Shown here: piece after piece, positions 1 to 9,700 of the stretch
How positions within the stretch are numbered: position 1 is the first letter of the stretch
Layout of the letters: every line of letters starts with the position of its first letter
DNA from: Bipolaris cookei
Taxonomy: Eukaryota; Ascomycota; Dothideomycetes; Pleosporales; Pleosporaceae
NCBI GenBank assembly: GCA_002286855.1
Contig: NRSV01000120.1
Location: 1-47,763, forward strand
Length of the DNA stretch: 47,763 nucleotides
Reading direction: 5' to 3'
The notes under the pieces: generated by a model
Database searches by the model: none
What the model was told of the DNA's origin: nothing
What the model saw: only the letters and a program-made list of their open reading frames with translations
Translations under genes and position numbers: made by a program

Positions 1-109
1 AACCCTAACCCTAACCCTAACCCTAACCCTAACCCTAACCCTAACCCTAACCCTAACCCTAACCCTAACCCTAACCCTAACCCTAACCCTAACCCTAACC
101 CTAACCCTA
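1..109. repeat. Terminal telomere array, (CCCTAA)n
   Basis: About 18 uninterrupted CCCTAA units start at base 1. This is the C-rich strand read inward from a left chromosome end, so the window begins at a real telomere with the vertebrate/filamentous-fungal TTAGGG repeat. The array decays at about 110 into degenerate telomere-like sequence with CACACCTAA words. Confidence 0.97.
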
Positions 110-142
110 CACACCTAACCAATCCTACACACCTAAACACAA

Positions 143-366
143 AGCGGTTAGCCGTAAAAGCGGTTAGCCATACTAGCGGTTAGCCATACTAGCGGTTAGC
201 CATACTAGCGGTTAGCTATACAAGCGGTTAGCTATATAAGCGGTTAGCTGTAAAAGTAGTTAGCTATATAAGTAGTAAGCTATATTAATAGTTAGTTATA
301 AAAGCAGTTAGACGCACAAGCGGTTAGTTACTCTATCGATTAGCTACTAAAGTAGTTTATTATATT
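143..366 (+). repeat. Subtelomeric 16-bp degenerate tandem repeat
   Basis: Fourteen consecutive 16-bp units follow the consensus AGCGGTTAGCCATACT. Units near 143-206 are nearly identical and those from about 255 to 366 drift progressively. The GGTTAG core resembles a telomere-repeat word. The distal, most degenerate units reappear inverted at 12118-12213 downstream of the second helicase gene. Confidence 0.9.
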
Positions 367-667
367 CTTCTTTAGCTTCAAGTATATCATATTTTCTAAT
401 ATAATTACTATCTTAATATTAAAATGCATAATCTTTTAATTATAACTATACTTCACTATCTCTTCTAATATTTACTATAATATCTATTTATTTATCGTAT
501 AATATATAATAAATAATATATAGCTATAATTATATAAACTCTAAGCTTTCATATTTTATTTTATTATTATATCAACACTTAAATAATAATATACTTATTT
601 TTATTAGAAGAAATAAAATAAAAACTAATAACTACTTAAATTTATTAATCTATTCTTATTTCTCTAT

Positions 668-747
<80 letters not shown>

Positions 748-844
748 TTACTACTACTCTATTACTACTACTCTATTACTGCCACTGCTACTACTACTAC
801 TACTGCCACTGCCACTGCTACTGCCACTGCTACTGCCACTGCTA
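367..844. other. AT-rich subtelomeric spacer with trinucleotide microsatellite
   Basis: No gene is seen. Positions 367-665 are strongly AT-rich and almost free of G on the plus strand. From about 666 to 770 there is a (CTA/TAC)n trinucleotide array. It degrades into CTACTGCCACTG-type units up to the stop codon of the minus-strand helicase gene and into its last codons. Confidence 0.8.
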
Positions 845-3800
845 CTACTCTACTGCCTCTGCTACTTCTGCTGCTTCTGCCACTATCGCTCCTACTACTA
901 CTGCAATACCATTACTTACTACTCTGCCTAGTACTCGCCCACCTACATACTTCTGCCCAATCCACTGCCCAAATCTTCTATCTCTACTATCTCTACTCTC
1001 TACTACCCCTATATCGTACCTACCCCGCCCTACCACCGTATCTACCCTACCACCATCTAGCTGTCGTTTAGCTGCTGCTGCCTCGAGTAGCCCGTATAGC
1101 ACTGGCACTACTACGTTGTTCCAACTGCACTTCTGCTGCTGCCCATGCTGCCCATGCTGTCCATGCTGCCCATGCTGTCCATGCTGCCCATGCTGTCCAT
1201 GCTGCTCTCCACTCTCTAACTCACATAGCTTCTGTATCATCCCACATCTCCAGCATATATCTACCTCTCTACTATAGTAGATCCACCGCCGCACCCCATC
1301 CAACTGCTGCTGTACGCTCTCGCTTCTTGCTAGCAGCCGCCAGCACTCCCACACGCTATGCTCAGCCTCCTGCTCTTCCTGTATCCGCTCCGCGCTGCGC
1401 TTTCCGTCAAATATCTCATGTAGTATCCCCCAGCAGTACGGGCATGTCTGCTGCGCTAGCTCGTCTAGCTTCGTCCGTACTACCCTCTCCTGCACTGCCT
1501 GCAGCTGCGTATCCGCTTGCCACGCTGCCTGTCCGCTCGTGTTAGCTGTAGTACTGCTAGCTTCTACTACTTCTGCCTGCTGTATAGCCAGCTGTCTGCT
1601 GCCTATCCCGCGCTGACTGCAGTTGTCGCACACTACAACCGCTTGACCTATAGCCTCCTCTAGCTGTCGACACGACAACGCTGTGCCGTCCATATATCGA
1701 CTAATTGCTCTTCGCCGACAGCCGCGCGTCGATACTAGCGTTGCCACTGCCTGGCTATCGTCCATCTCTTCACTCTCGTCTGTCTCTGTCTCGTCTGTCT
1801 CGTCTGTCTCTGTCTCATCTACTTCGTCTGCCGCCTCTACTTGCTGCTGCTTCTGCCCTACCTGCTTTGCCCGCCGTTGTGCCTGCTGCCGCCCCCGCTG
1901 CTGCTCTTTTCTTGCTACTACTAGCACTACAGCTTTGCCTTGCCCTCGTGCTCTGCCACTCTCCTGTATAAAGTCGATCATGCTCCATGGCTGTTCTATA
2001 TGCAGCGTGAACTCTACACCCGCAATATCTACTCCTACTCCTAGCGCCGACGTACACACAATTAAACCACCGCGCTGCCGCCACTGCTCTAGTATCGTCG
2101 TACGAGAAGCTACACCTGCGTGATAGCTGCTACAGTCTAGCGCTGCTGCCATATCATCACAGAGCTGTCGACTGCGGCAGTAGACGATCCCTTTGGCGTA
2201 CCTGGCTTCTGTAGCTGCTGTAGCTGTAGCTGCTGTAGCTATTGTGGCTGCCGCTGCTGCACAGCGCTGCCTAGAAGCCTGTTCTGCCTCTCTCATTAAC
2301 CTACCCGCTTGCTCGATGGCCTGCTCAAATAGCTCGTCTCGCTGGCAATAGTAGACTACGTACTGCGTGTTCGGCCGCTGCGTGCTTCTTGCTCGGACGA
2401 TAGTAGCCGTAGGTATAAGCAGTCTCTGCTGTAGCTGCTCTACCTGCGACGGAGGCAGCGTAGCCGTAAGAAACACGAGCTGGCACGCCAGAAGTCGCAA
2501 GTCTCTTAGCCGTGCTAGCTTTGGCCGCCACGAGTCAGCTGTAATAGCCACATGGCACTCGTCTACTACTACTCGTCGCAGTATCTGCTGCCGAGCGAGC
2601 AAAGCTGCGTACGAGAGAAAGCTGCCGTCAGAGCTCCCAACGTAGTCAGCACTGACGACGACTATGCTGGCTAGTCGACTGCGACGCTGTAGCTCGCCTG
2701 CCTCGCCTGGCTGCCACTCAATAGCTTGGATATTAGCTTCTGTAAGCCGTACGAGCATATCCTCTACTAAAGCACGAAACGGGACAACGAGAATCGTTAC
2801 TCCTAGGCGATCGGTCTGCTGGCTTTGATCGAGGACAGCAGCGGTAAAAGGCAGAAGTGTCTTGCCTCCGCCTGTAGGCAGAACGATAATAAGAGGACTT
2901 ATGCCCTGTACGACGGCGTCTAACGCTCGTTTCTGGTCTGCCGATTTGTATACAACTGGCTGGTCAGCAGAGATACGGAGCACCTGGCGAACAGCGTCTG
3001 TAAGCTGCTCCTCTGTCGTACGCGGGTTAGGCTGGCACGTCTGCGTCAGCTTGGCTCTCTTTGCCGCTGGCTGCTGCGCAGTCTTAGGCTCAGACTGGAG
3101 CTGGGGCTGTAGCTGGGGCTGTAGCTGGGGCTGTAGCTGCGACTGTAGCTGTGGCTGTAGCCGTGTCGAGCAGTTTGGCCAGCTTAGTGCCTGTTTCCGC
3201 TTTGTCCCTTGCTCTTCTACTAACGCTGCTGCCTCTACAGCGTCTGCAGCGTCTATAGCTTTTGCTAATAGTCTATTCGCCTTAGACGGTAGCCCAAGGA
3301 ACGCGTGCCACGCGAAGCTAAGCGTTCGAAATACGTCAATCAGTCGCGGACTTAGCCCTTGAACGATATCCGCCTGCACTGCGTACGCTACTATGCCTAT
3401 TACTGTAGATCGCCCATTCTGTAGCTCTAACGGATCTTCTCCATCTACGTCTTCGTCCGAGCTAACGTCTCCGCCACCGCTAGTAGCGCTACACCGCTCG
3501 CCTAGCTGCTTACTATAGCCTGCTGCAAACCGCTCTCCCACTACCTCTCGCCCGATCCCGACAGCCACGTGACGGTACTCAGCCGTCGTCAGTCGTGATC
3601 CTAGCCGCTCTGCTGTCTCGGCTGTCATCGTACGCGTGAGACGATCTGTGTCCCACGGCCCACTGCCGTTCGTCCATAGATAGTCCGTTGCCGACGCAGT
3701 AGCTGCCTTGCCCTGACTGCTAAGGAGCATAGCGCGTACAGGCCGTACATACAGCAGATACGCAGTGACTAACTGGCCTACTGCCTTGGGTAGAAACCGC

Positions 3801-6043
3801 GCGACAATCTTTGGCTTATCCCACTGCGACTGCGTCTTGTGATAGCGAGTAATTACTACAACTTGGCCGTCTATCATGTATAGATTACGGTCTTGTAGCA
3901 CGCCGTTACGCCAGCGTATAGAGAGCAGCTCTGGGCCACGGGCTGGCTGGCCGCCTGTAATATGGACAGCTAGACAGAGTAGCTCTAGGAAGCGATCGAT
4001 TTGTTTAAGATACCGACGAACGGCTCGGGGTCTCCACTCCATGCTCTGGCGGCTGCTTGTTGGCGGCTGTTCTGGCTCTTCTGGTTGTTCTGGCTGCTCG
4101 GACTGCAGTCGTACACGCTGTTGATAGAGCTTCTGCGCCCTAGCTACGCTAGCCAGTCGATCCAGCACCCACGCTTGCCCTTGCTGTAGCTGCGACCGCG
4201 ACAGGTAGCATAAGCCACGCTGTCGGATAGACACGTCGTCTTGTATCTCCGCTAGCCTAGTCGTCGGCCGGTGCTCGTGCTCGCCCATCCACAGTAGCTC
4301 TTCCCACAGCACGCGTTCTGCCTCAGTGATAACGCCCTGCGCAAGCTCGCGGAACTGCTGCAGTACGACAGGCCGGCCTTTAATATAGAATGTCTGTCGA
4401 TCTGCCGACCACCACATACTACCAGCACTACTACTAGGCGTGCGTAGGGCGATAGACTTAGCGTACGCTAGTAAGCTTAGTATACTACTCATTGGGCTAT
4501 ACGAGCCGTCTACTAGATAGCGGGCGCGCTGCTCAAGAAAGCTCTTAGTCTCTACAGCACCTTGCTCCGCCCGCTTATCTACTGGTAGAAAGATCTCTAT
4601 CGCTAACGCCCGTACGCAGTAGACAAGTGCGCCAAGTATAGACGAGAACTCGGGAGCAGTACGTAGGCGGCTAGTCTCCGGGTGGATACCAAGCGCGGCG
4701 AGAAAATGGACAATAGCGCTGTCAAAGGGCTGTCCGTAGAGCTCCTGGCAGATAAGAGCGTGAGACAGGCGCAGCACGTACGTACGCTGCTTGGCTATTG
4801 TCGTAGCGCTATTATTAGACTGGCAGAGGTACTTCCAGAGCCGCTCTGCTGCTAGCTTCTGCTTGCCATGCCACGGGAAGAGACGAGCAATACTGGCCAG
4901 CTCGGGCACTGCTGGCGCTGCTGGCTGGTCGACAGCTACTACACGGAGGCAGTAGCAGACTAGTCGTGCCCAGACTTGAGCAGCGCGCAGCTGGCTGGCC
5001 TTGTTTTGCATACGGCTAAACGGGCGGACGTCTGGCTCTTGAAGCTTTGCACTGCGCAGCCAGCGCAGCGTATCTCGAGAGAGCGTGCCGAGTCCCTGTA
5101 CAGCTTCCTCTACTAGCTCTTCTACGAGCTGTACGACGCGCTGCAGCTGCGGCTCCTCCGCTGATGGGAGGCGTATGGCGTACGACAGTAGCTGCCAGTC
5201 TGAGTAGGCCTGTAGGTGCTCGTCCCACTGCGTACGCTTAAACCAGCCCGTACGGTCTTTAGCGTCAGCTTCTTCGGTTATACGCTGTATACCCTCGCTA
5301 TCCTTGCGCTCGACAGCGTCCCACTCGCACGATAGACAGGCTAGGCGTTGCTGATAGCTCTCCTGCTCCTGCTGCTGCTGCTGCTGCTGCTGGCTTGCCT
5401 GGCCCGCTTGGCCTGTCTCCAGCTGCTCTGGCTGCTCTGGCTGCTCTGGCTGCTCTGGCTGCTCTGGCTGCTCTGGCTGCTCTGGCTGCTCTGGCTGCTC
5501 TGGCTGCTCTGGCTGCTCTGGCTGCTCTGGCTGCTCTGGCTGCTCTGGCTGCTCTGGCTGCTCTGGCTGCTCTGGCTGTCCTGGCTGTCCTGGCTGTTCT
5601 AGCTCCTGTACGATAAAGTAGCGTCGATACTGCGTCTTCTGAAAGAACGTCTGTACTTTAACAGGTCTCCATAGCTGCGTAGTAGAGTTATTATATGTAG
5701 ATGCAGAGGCTGTTAATCTACGCGTAAGCTTTACGCCATGCTGTTGATTAATATGCTTCTTTATCCAACTCCGACTAGTACTAATAAAGCTACAGTCAGC
5801 TTGACAGCAGCAGCGAAACGCGTCTTGTGGTGGGCTAAGCTCCGCGAATGGCGCACTATATGGTGCTGGCGCGCGTACGTGAGTAGGCGGCTGTAGCGTA
5901 CAGCTACTATAGCGTTCTTGTAGCTCTCTTCTCTCTTGAATAGATAGCTTGTGGTAGCGCTTTAGATGCTCATCTAGGCTATAGACGGCGTACTGGTGCT
6001 CGTTACAAATAAGAACGCCGTAGGCTGGTAAATAAGTAAGCAT
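845..6043 (-). CDS. TLH1: telomere-linked RecQ-type helicase with tyrosine-recombinase-like domain
   Basis: A single-exon reading frame of 1732 aa with its ATG at 6041-6043; its 3' end points at the telomere. Residues near 75-105 form a C2H2-like finger. A long Gln-Pro-Glu repeat follows. Residues near 695-890 resemble a tyrosine recombinase: Arg702 in TGGQPARGPELLSIR, Lys736, Arg824-His825, Tyr887. The box III His is replaced by Arg878. The SF2/RecQ-like core has Walker A TGGGKT (Lys1061), DECH (Asp1161), TAT motif III and a QESGRARGQGK motif VI that departs from the usual GRAGRD. The C-terminus has several CxxC clusters and a His-Gly-Gln repeat. Such genes are known at fungal chromosome ends (telomere-linked helicases). 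Helicase identity is secure. The recombinase reading and any activity are inference, and the lost His suggests this copy's recombinase part may be inactive. Confidence 0.88.
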   Translation of the reverse strand: MLTYLPAYGVLICNEHQYAVYSLDEHLKRYHKLSIQERRELQERYSSCTLQPPTHVRAPAPYSAPFAELSPPQDAFRCCCQADCSFISTSRSWIKKHINQQHGVKLTRRLTASASTYNNSTTQLWRPVKVQTFFQKTQYRRYFIVQELEQPGQPGQPEQPEQPEQPEQPEQPEQPEQPEQPEQPEQPEQPEQPEQPEQPEQPEQPEQLETGQAGQASQQQQQQQQEQESYQQRLACLSCEWDAVERKDSEGIQRITEEADAKDRTGWFKRTQWDEHLQAYSDWQLLSYAIRLPSAEEPQLQRVVQLVEELVEEAVQGLGTLSRDTLRWLRSAKLQEPDVRPFSRMQNKASQLRAAQVWARLVCYCLRVVAVDQPAAPAVPELASIARLFPWHGKQKLAAERLWKYLCQSNNSATTIAKQRTYVLRLSHALICQELYGQPFDSAIVHFLAALGIHPETSRLRTAPEFSSILGALVYCVRALAIEIFLPVDKRAEQGAVETKSFLEQRARYLVDGSYSPMSSILSLLAYAKSIALRTPSSSAGSMWWSADRQTFYIKGRPVVLQQFRELAQGVITEAERVLWEELLWMGEHEHRPTTRLAEIQDDVSIRQRGLCYLSRSQLQQGQAWVLDRLASVARAQKLYQQRVRLQSEQPEQPEEPEQPPTSSRQSMEWRPRAVRRYLKQIDRFLELLCLAVHITGGQPARGPELLSIRWRNGVLQDRNLYMIDGQVVVITRYHKTQSQWDKPKIVARFLPKAVGQLVTAYLLYVRPVRAMLLSSQGKAATASATDYLWTNGSGPWDTDRLTRTMTAETAERLGSRLTTAEYRHVAVGIGREVVGERFAAGYSKQLGERCSATSGGGDVSSDEDVDGEDPLELQNGRSTVIGIVAYAVQADIVQGLSPRLIDVFRTLSFAWHAFLGLPSKANRLLAKAIDAADAVEAAALVEEQGTKRKQALSWPNCSTRLQPQLQSQLQPQLQPQLQPQLQSEPKTAQQPAAKRAKLTQTCQPNPRTTEEQLTDAVRQVLRISADQPVVYKSADQKRALDAVVQGISPLIIVLPTGGGKTLLPFTAAVLDQSQQTDRLGVTILVVPFRALVEDMLVRLTEANIQAIEWQPGEAGELQRRSRLASIVVVSADYVGSSDGSFLSYAALLARQQILRRVVVDECHVAITADSWRPKLARLRDLRLLACQLVFLTATLPPSQVEQLQQRLLIPTATIVRARSTQRPNTQYVVYYCQRDELFEQAIEQAGRLMREAEQASRQRCAAAAATIATAATATAATEARYAKGIVYCRSRQLCDDMAAALDCSSYHAGVASRTTILEQWRQRGGLIVCTSALGVGVDIAGVEFTLHIEQPWSMIDFIQESGRARGQGKAVVLVVARKEQQRGRQQAQRRAKQVGQKQQQVEAADEVDETETDETDETETDESEEMDDSQAVATLVSTRGCRRRAISRYMDGTALSCRQLEEAIGQAVVVCDNCSQRGIGSRQLAIQQAEVVEASSTTANTSGQAAWQADTQLQAVQERVVRTKLDELAQQTCPYCWGILHEIFDGKRSAERIQEEQEAEHSVWECWRLLARSESVQQQLDGVRRWIYYSREVDICWRCGMIQKLCELESGEQHGQHGQHGQHGQHGQHGQHGQQQKCSWNNVVVPVLYGLLEAAAAKRQLDGGRVDTVVGRGRYDIGVVESRDSRDRRFGQWIGQKYVGGRVLGRVVSNGIAVVVGAIVAEAAEVAEAVE
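1138..1204 (-). repeat. In-frame minisatellite encoding a Gly-Gln-His repeat in TLH1
   Basis: A 9-bp unit (TGCTGCCCA/TGCTGTCCA) is repeated about seven times and keeps the helicase frame open. It encodes the HGQ tract near the C-terminus. Confidence 0.85.
5421..5580 (-). repeat. 9-bp coding minisatellite (Gln-Pro-Glu repeat) in TLH1
   Basis: About seventeen near-perfect copies of TGGCTGCTC on the plus strand encode an EQP repeat between the N-terminal zinc finger and the central domain of TLH1. A short CTG run (poly-Gln) lies beside it at about 5368-5392. The array is also open in other frames, which produces spurious leucine/tryptophan-rich ORFs. Confidence 0.92.
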
Positions 6044-6196
6044 AACTAGTTGTATATAAATATAAATATATAATATTCCAATAGTAGACTATATAGTTAT
6101 TTATTTAAAGAGAGAGCGAGAGAGAGAGAGAAAGAGAAATAATAAGCTGGTTGCCCTAGCAGCAATCAGACTATACAGAGGGGGCGTAAGCAGAGA

Positions 6197-6256
6197 TTAG
6201 GGTTAGGGCTTAGGGTTAGGGCTTAGGGTTAGGGCTTAGGGTTAGGGTTAGGGGTT
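6197..6256 (+). repeat. Interstitial telomeric repeat, TTAGGG orientation
   Basis: About nine units of TTAGGG, several with an extra C (TTAGGGC). The G-rich strand is on the plus strand, opposite to the terminal array at base 1. TLH1 is therefore bracketed by telomere repeats pointing outward at both ends. Confidence 0.93.
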
Positions 6257-6267
6257 ACTTAGGCTAC

Positions 6268-6350
6268 GCGAGTGCACACCCGACAGGGGTTGCGCGAGTG
6301 TACACCCAACGTCTGTGCGCTAGCCAATCAGCGTGCGCGAGTGTACACCC
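6268..6350 (+). promoter_or_regulatory. Three 14-bp direct repeats GCGAGTGYACACCC plus CCAAT box
   Basis: Copies lie at 6268-6281, 6294-6307 and 6337-6350, on the same strand. A CCAAT box sits at 6324-6328 between the second and third. Spacing is 26 and 43 bp. The ACACCC core resembles telomere-protein (Rap1-like) binding words. That reading is inference; the repeats themselves are plain in the sequence. Confidence 0.6.
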
Positions 6351-6731
6351 GGGGCCTACACTTGCGCACAACCATATGGCTAGGCTGTATTTCATATATG
6401 TGGTGTAACAAAATCGTGCAAATCTAACGCACTAATAATTATAATCATACGACGTGTGTGTAGTGAGTAATAGAATAAAAGGTGTCGCGGTGTTAAGGTT
6501 CGTGGCTGTGGCTCGTGCGCGCTCAGAAAGGCGCTTAGGGTTTAACCCCAAGTTAACCCCAACCTCAGATCTTAGGGTTTCGAGCTGAGCGGGACGACAT
6601 AGGAGTGCTAGGATTATGGTTGACTGAACAACTAACCCCGGCCGTAAACATAGAATAAGCAAACAACGTCAACAGCATGCAGTAAGCGTATACTCCATAG
6701 ACTTGAGTCAAAACTACATAGCGTGACTATC

Positions 6732-9700
6732 ATGGATGCATTTCGTTCCACATTTGAATACTTACCAGCGCATCGCATTGCCATATGCAGAAGCCATCAA
6801 CAGGGAATTGTGAGGTCACAGCTACTAACCCATTTAAACACGAAGCACCAGGAACTAGTGCCCAGCATGCGGCGAAAAATCATCGAGGCTATAGGCGAAG
6901 ACGAGTCGCTGCACAACTGGGCTAACTATGTAGACGACTTCGTGTTTCCCCGTCAAGACGCCGCGCCGCTGCCCCATTTGCCCGTGTATACAGACGGCTT
7001 GAAGTGCAAAGAATGCGCACGCATGTATACCCACATCAAGGGCATGCAGCAGCATTGCCGCCAGGAACACGGCTGGCAGGGCACCCACCAACGCACCAGG
7101 GGCCGTCCACTAGCCAGGCAGGACATGTGGACTACCGTATCATGCCAGAAGTTCCACAACACCGGCACGCTGGGACGATTATTCCAGGTTAGTGGCAATG
7201 CACCCGTCGAGCCCGTCCAAGGCATGGACTTAGCGATAGTCGCCAACATAGCTGCGACTATGGCCCAGGTGAGTCAAGCGTTGCGGGAAGCGGACAGGAA
7301 GCCCGCCGCCGTCCAGGACGACGAGAGTCGGTGGTCATATAAAAAATGGCTGAACCGGACAGGCTGGTCGCGGCACTTGAAAGGCTTAGACCGCAACTGG
7401 CTGCTTGACATGGTACAGAAGCCAACGAGCGAAGAGCGGGCGTTACGTGACGTGTGCTGGGCGGTAGAAATGGTGATTTGGAAGGCACAGCAGGCTTCGC
7501 ATTCAACTATTGTTGGCATGCCCGCCATAATGCTTATTAACCGGCGCGAGTACGGCAACACTAAGGACGAAAAGCCGTTCAACGCCAGCCAGGGAGAGTC
7601 GACCATGAGGAAGTACAGCGACGTGTGGGTGCAGATCATCGTGTACATTTTGCGCACCCACTGCATGTCCGTTGTGCGGCCACGTGGGGAGGAGGAGGTG
7701 CAGAGGAAACGGCCGCCGTATCGCTTGACGTACGAGCAGGACAAGTGCTTAGAAGAGATTAACGACATGGTGGAATACATGGACGAGCGAGCCATAGGCC
7801 CAGGGACAGGTGCAGGTGCAGGCGCAGGCACGCAAGAGTGGACCATGGGCGGCACCGCCAGTAGCCATGACAGCGACAGTGAGAGTGAGGACGGGATGAG
7901 CGAAGAACTCGCCGAGGAGCTACAGAAGAAAGTGCTTGCATTAATGCTCGCGCTGCTCGACCACAATCTAGGCGACAACGAGTACCAGAGTGCGCTCATC
8001 AGCGGCATGGCCGTGCTAGGCGTGAGCGCAGAGAGGGGGTGGTTGAGCCCGTTCCTGTACATGCCCAAGCAGTCAGCCATGGTGACGGTAGCCCGTATGC
8101 TCGTCGTATACCAGGCCAGCTGCGAGCGGCGCAGACAGATTGCTAAGCTCGTCGAGGACGGATACGGCGAGGAGCCGGCGGGAAGGGTGGCTAGCACGCA
8201 TTTTGAACTCGTGCAGGAAATGTGCAACCGCTTCATGGTCATTACCGACCACCAGCACCCGCCGACGCCCATGGATGCCGTCTTCCGGCTGCGGTCGTTT
8301 GGCTTTGGCGTCCGCTACACGACCAAGGCGGATGATGTGGTGGGCTGGATGGACGATACGTTGTTGTACGGACACATCCGGTTCAGCATGTCGGAGCTGC
8401 GGTGCATGGTGCATGGCATGATTGCGAGCACGCGGCAGGACATACTCCGGAACTTGCTGCTGCTGCAGCTGGACAGCGAGGGCATCGTCGACCTCAAGAC
8501 GACGCCATGCCCCGACATGTACTGGGACCGGCTGGTGGACAACCCGGCGAACGAGCAGGTGGGATGGAGCTTCATGCAAGACCCGCGCAATCAGGGCGCA
8601 ACAAGCGTACTAGACCCCACCCAGTGGCTGCTGCATCGGATCCAGCAAGAGAAGCCGCTGCGAGAAGCGTTTGTCGACGTGAAGGCGTCGCGGGCGGCCA
8701 TGGCAAGGGGCGGAGCGGTGGTGTGGTCTAAGAAGCGCATCCAGGCATACTCCAAAGCGATGCGAGATACCCGCAAGGCGCTGGCAGCACTTGTGTATTT
8801 GACGGGAGGCGCGCCGCCGCGGGGCACTGAGTTATTAACCGTTCGATATCAAAATGACGCGCAGGGAAATAGTCGCGGAGTTTTCATCGAAGATGGGCTG
8901 GTGGTTTTTGTAACAACATATCACAAGAACATTGCGCAGACTGGCCATGGCAAAGTAGTCCACCGCTACGTGCCACGCGAAGTAGGCGAGCTGGTCGTAC
9001 TTTACTTGTGGTTTGCATTGTCGTGGTGGCGCAGTCTGGTGCGGGCAGGCTGGGGGAAGGAGGAGGATGGGGACGAGGTGAATACGTTCATGTGGAGGCC
9101 GCAGCCCGAGAAGCGTTGGCAAAAACCGAGCCGCAAACGCAAGCGGGATGCAGGTCAACGCACGAAAAGAGTGGGCAGGTCAAGCCGGGTGCGGATTGGG
9201 AGGGCGGCAAAGAGGCGTGAAGAGGTGTCCGAGGAAGAGGGGGGAGAGGGGCGTGAAGGAGAAGAAGGGGAGGAAGGAGAAGAAGGGGAGGAAGGAGAAG
9301 AAGGGGAGGAAGGGGAAGGAGAAGAAGGAGAAGAGCCGCCCGGCAACGAAGATAAGCCGCCGTCGGTTGAGTTGTGGAATAGCAACCGGCTGAAGCTTGC
9401 GCTACAGAAGCCGTCGCTGCTGTACATGGCGGTTAAGCTTACGCTTATGGGGTGGCGGCACGGGTCCAAGTCGATATGGCGACGGTACATCCGCAACCCC
9501 AAGGTGCACAAGGCGTTCATGGAGGGGGCGGAGAGTGACAGCAGCGGCGAGGAAGACGACGAGGCGTTTGACTTGCAGGCGGGTCATTCCACCAGCACTG
9601 CAGGCAAGATTTACGGCCGGTCGCTGGACGAAGCGCAGTTTGGGGTCGAGTCGAAGCGGTTTGCGTTCCGGGCGGCGAGCGTGGAGTGGCATGCGTTTTT

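Larger units (their letters stand above)
6044..6731. promoter_or_regulatory. Shared divergent intergenic region between the two helicase genes
   Basis: This 688-bp gap separates the start codons of two divergently oriented helicase genes, so it probably holds both promoters. It contains a GA-rich microsatellite (about 6109-6139), an interstitial TTAGGG tract, three direct repeats and a CCAAT box. Scattered telomere-like words (CTTAGGGTTT near 6534 and 6571) lie closer to TLH2. No credible coding sequence is seen here; the minus ORF inside 6432-6662 has no recognisable features. Confidence 0.6.

Noticed and set aside
143..366. CRISPR-like array
   Set aside because: Contiguous 16-bp tandem units without spacers, in a eukaryotic subtelomere.
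5348..5616. Plus-strand ORFs of leucine/tryptophan or alanine-rich repeats
   Set aside because: They are other-frame readings of the 9-bp coding minisatellite of TLH1; no independent start context or family.
7274..8272. 332-aa minus-strand ORF inside TLH2
   Set aside because: Antisense shadow of the helicase gene, without domain signal.
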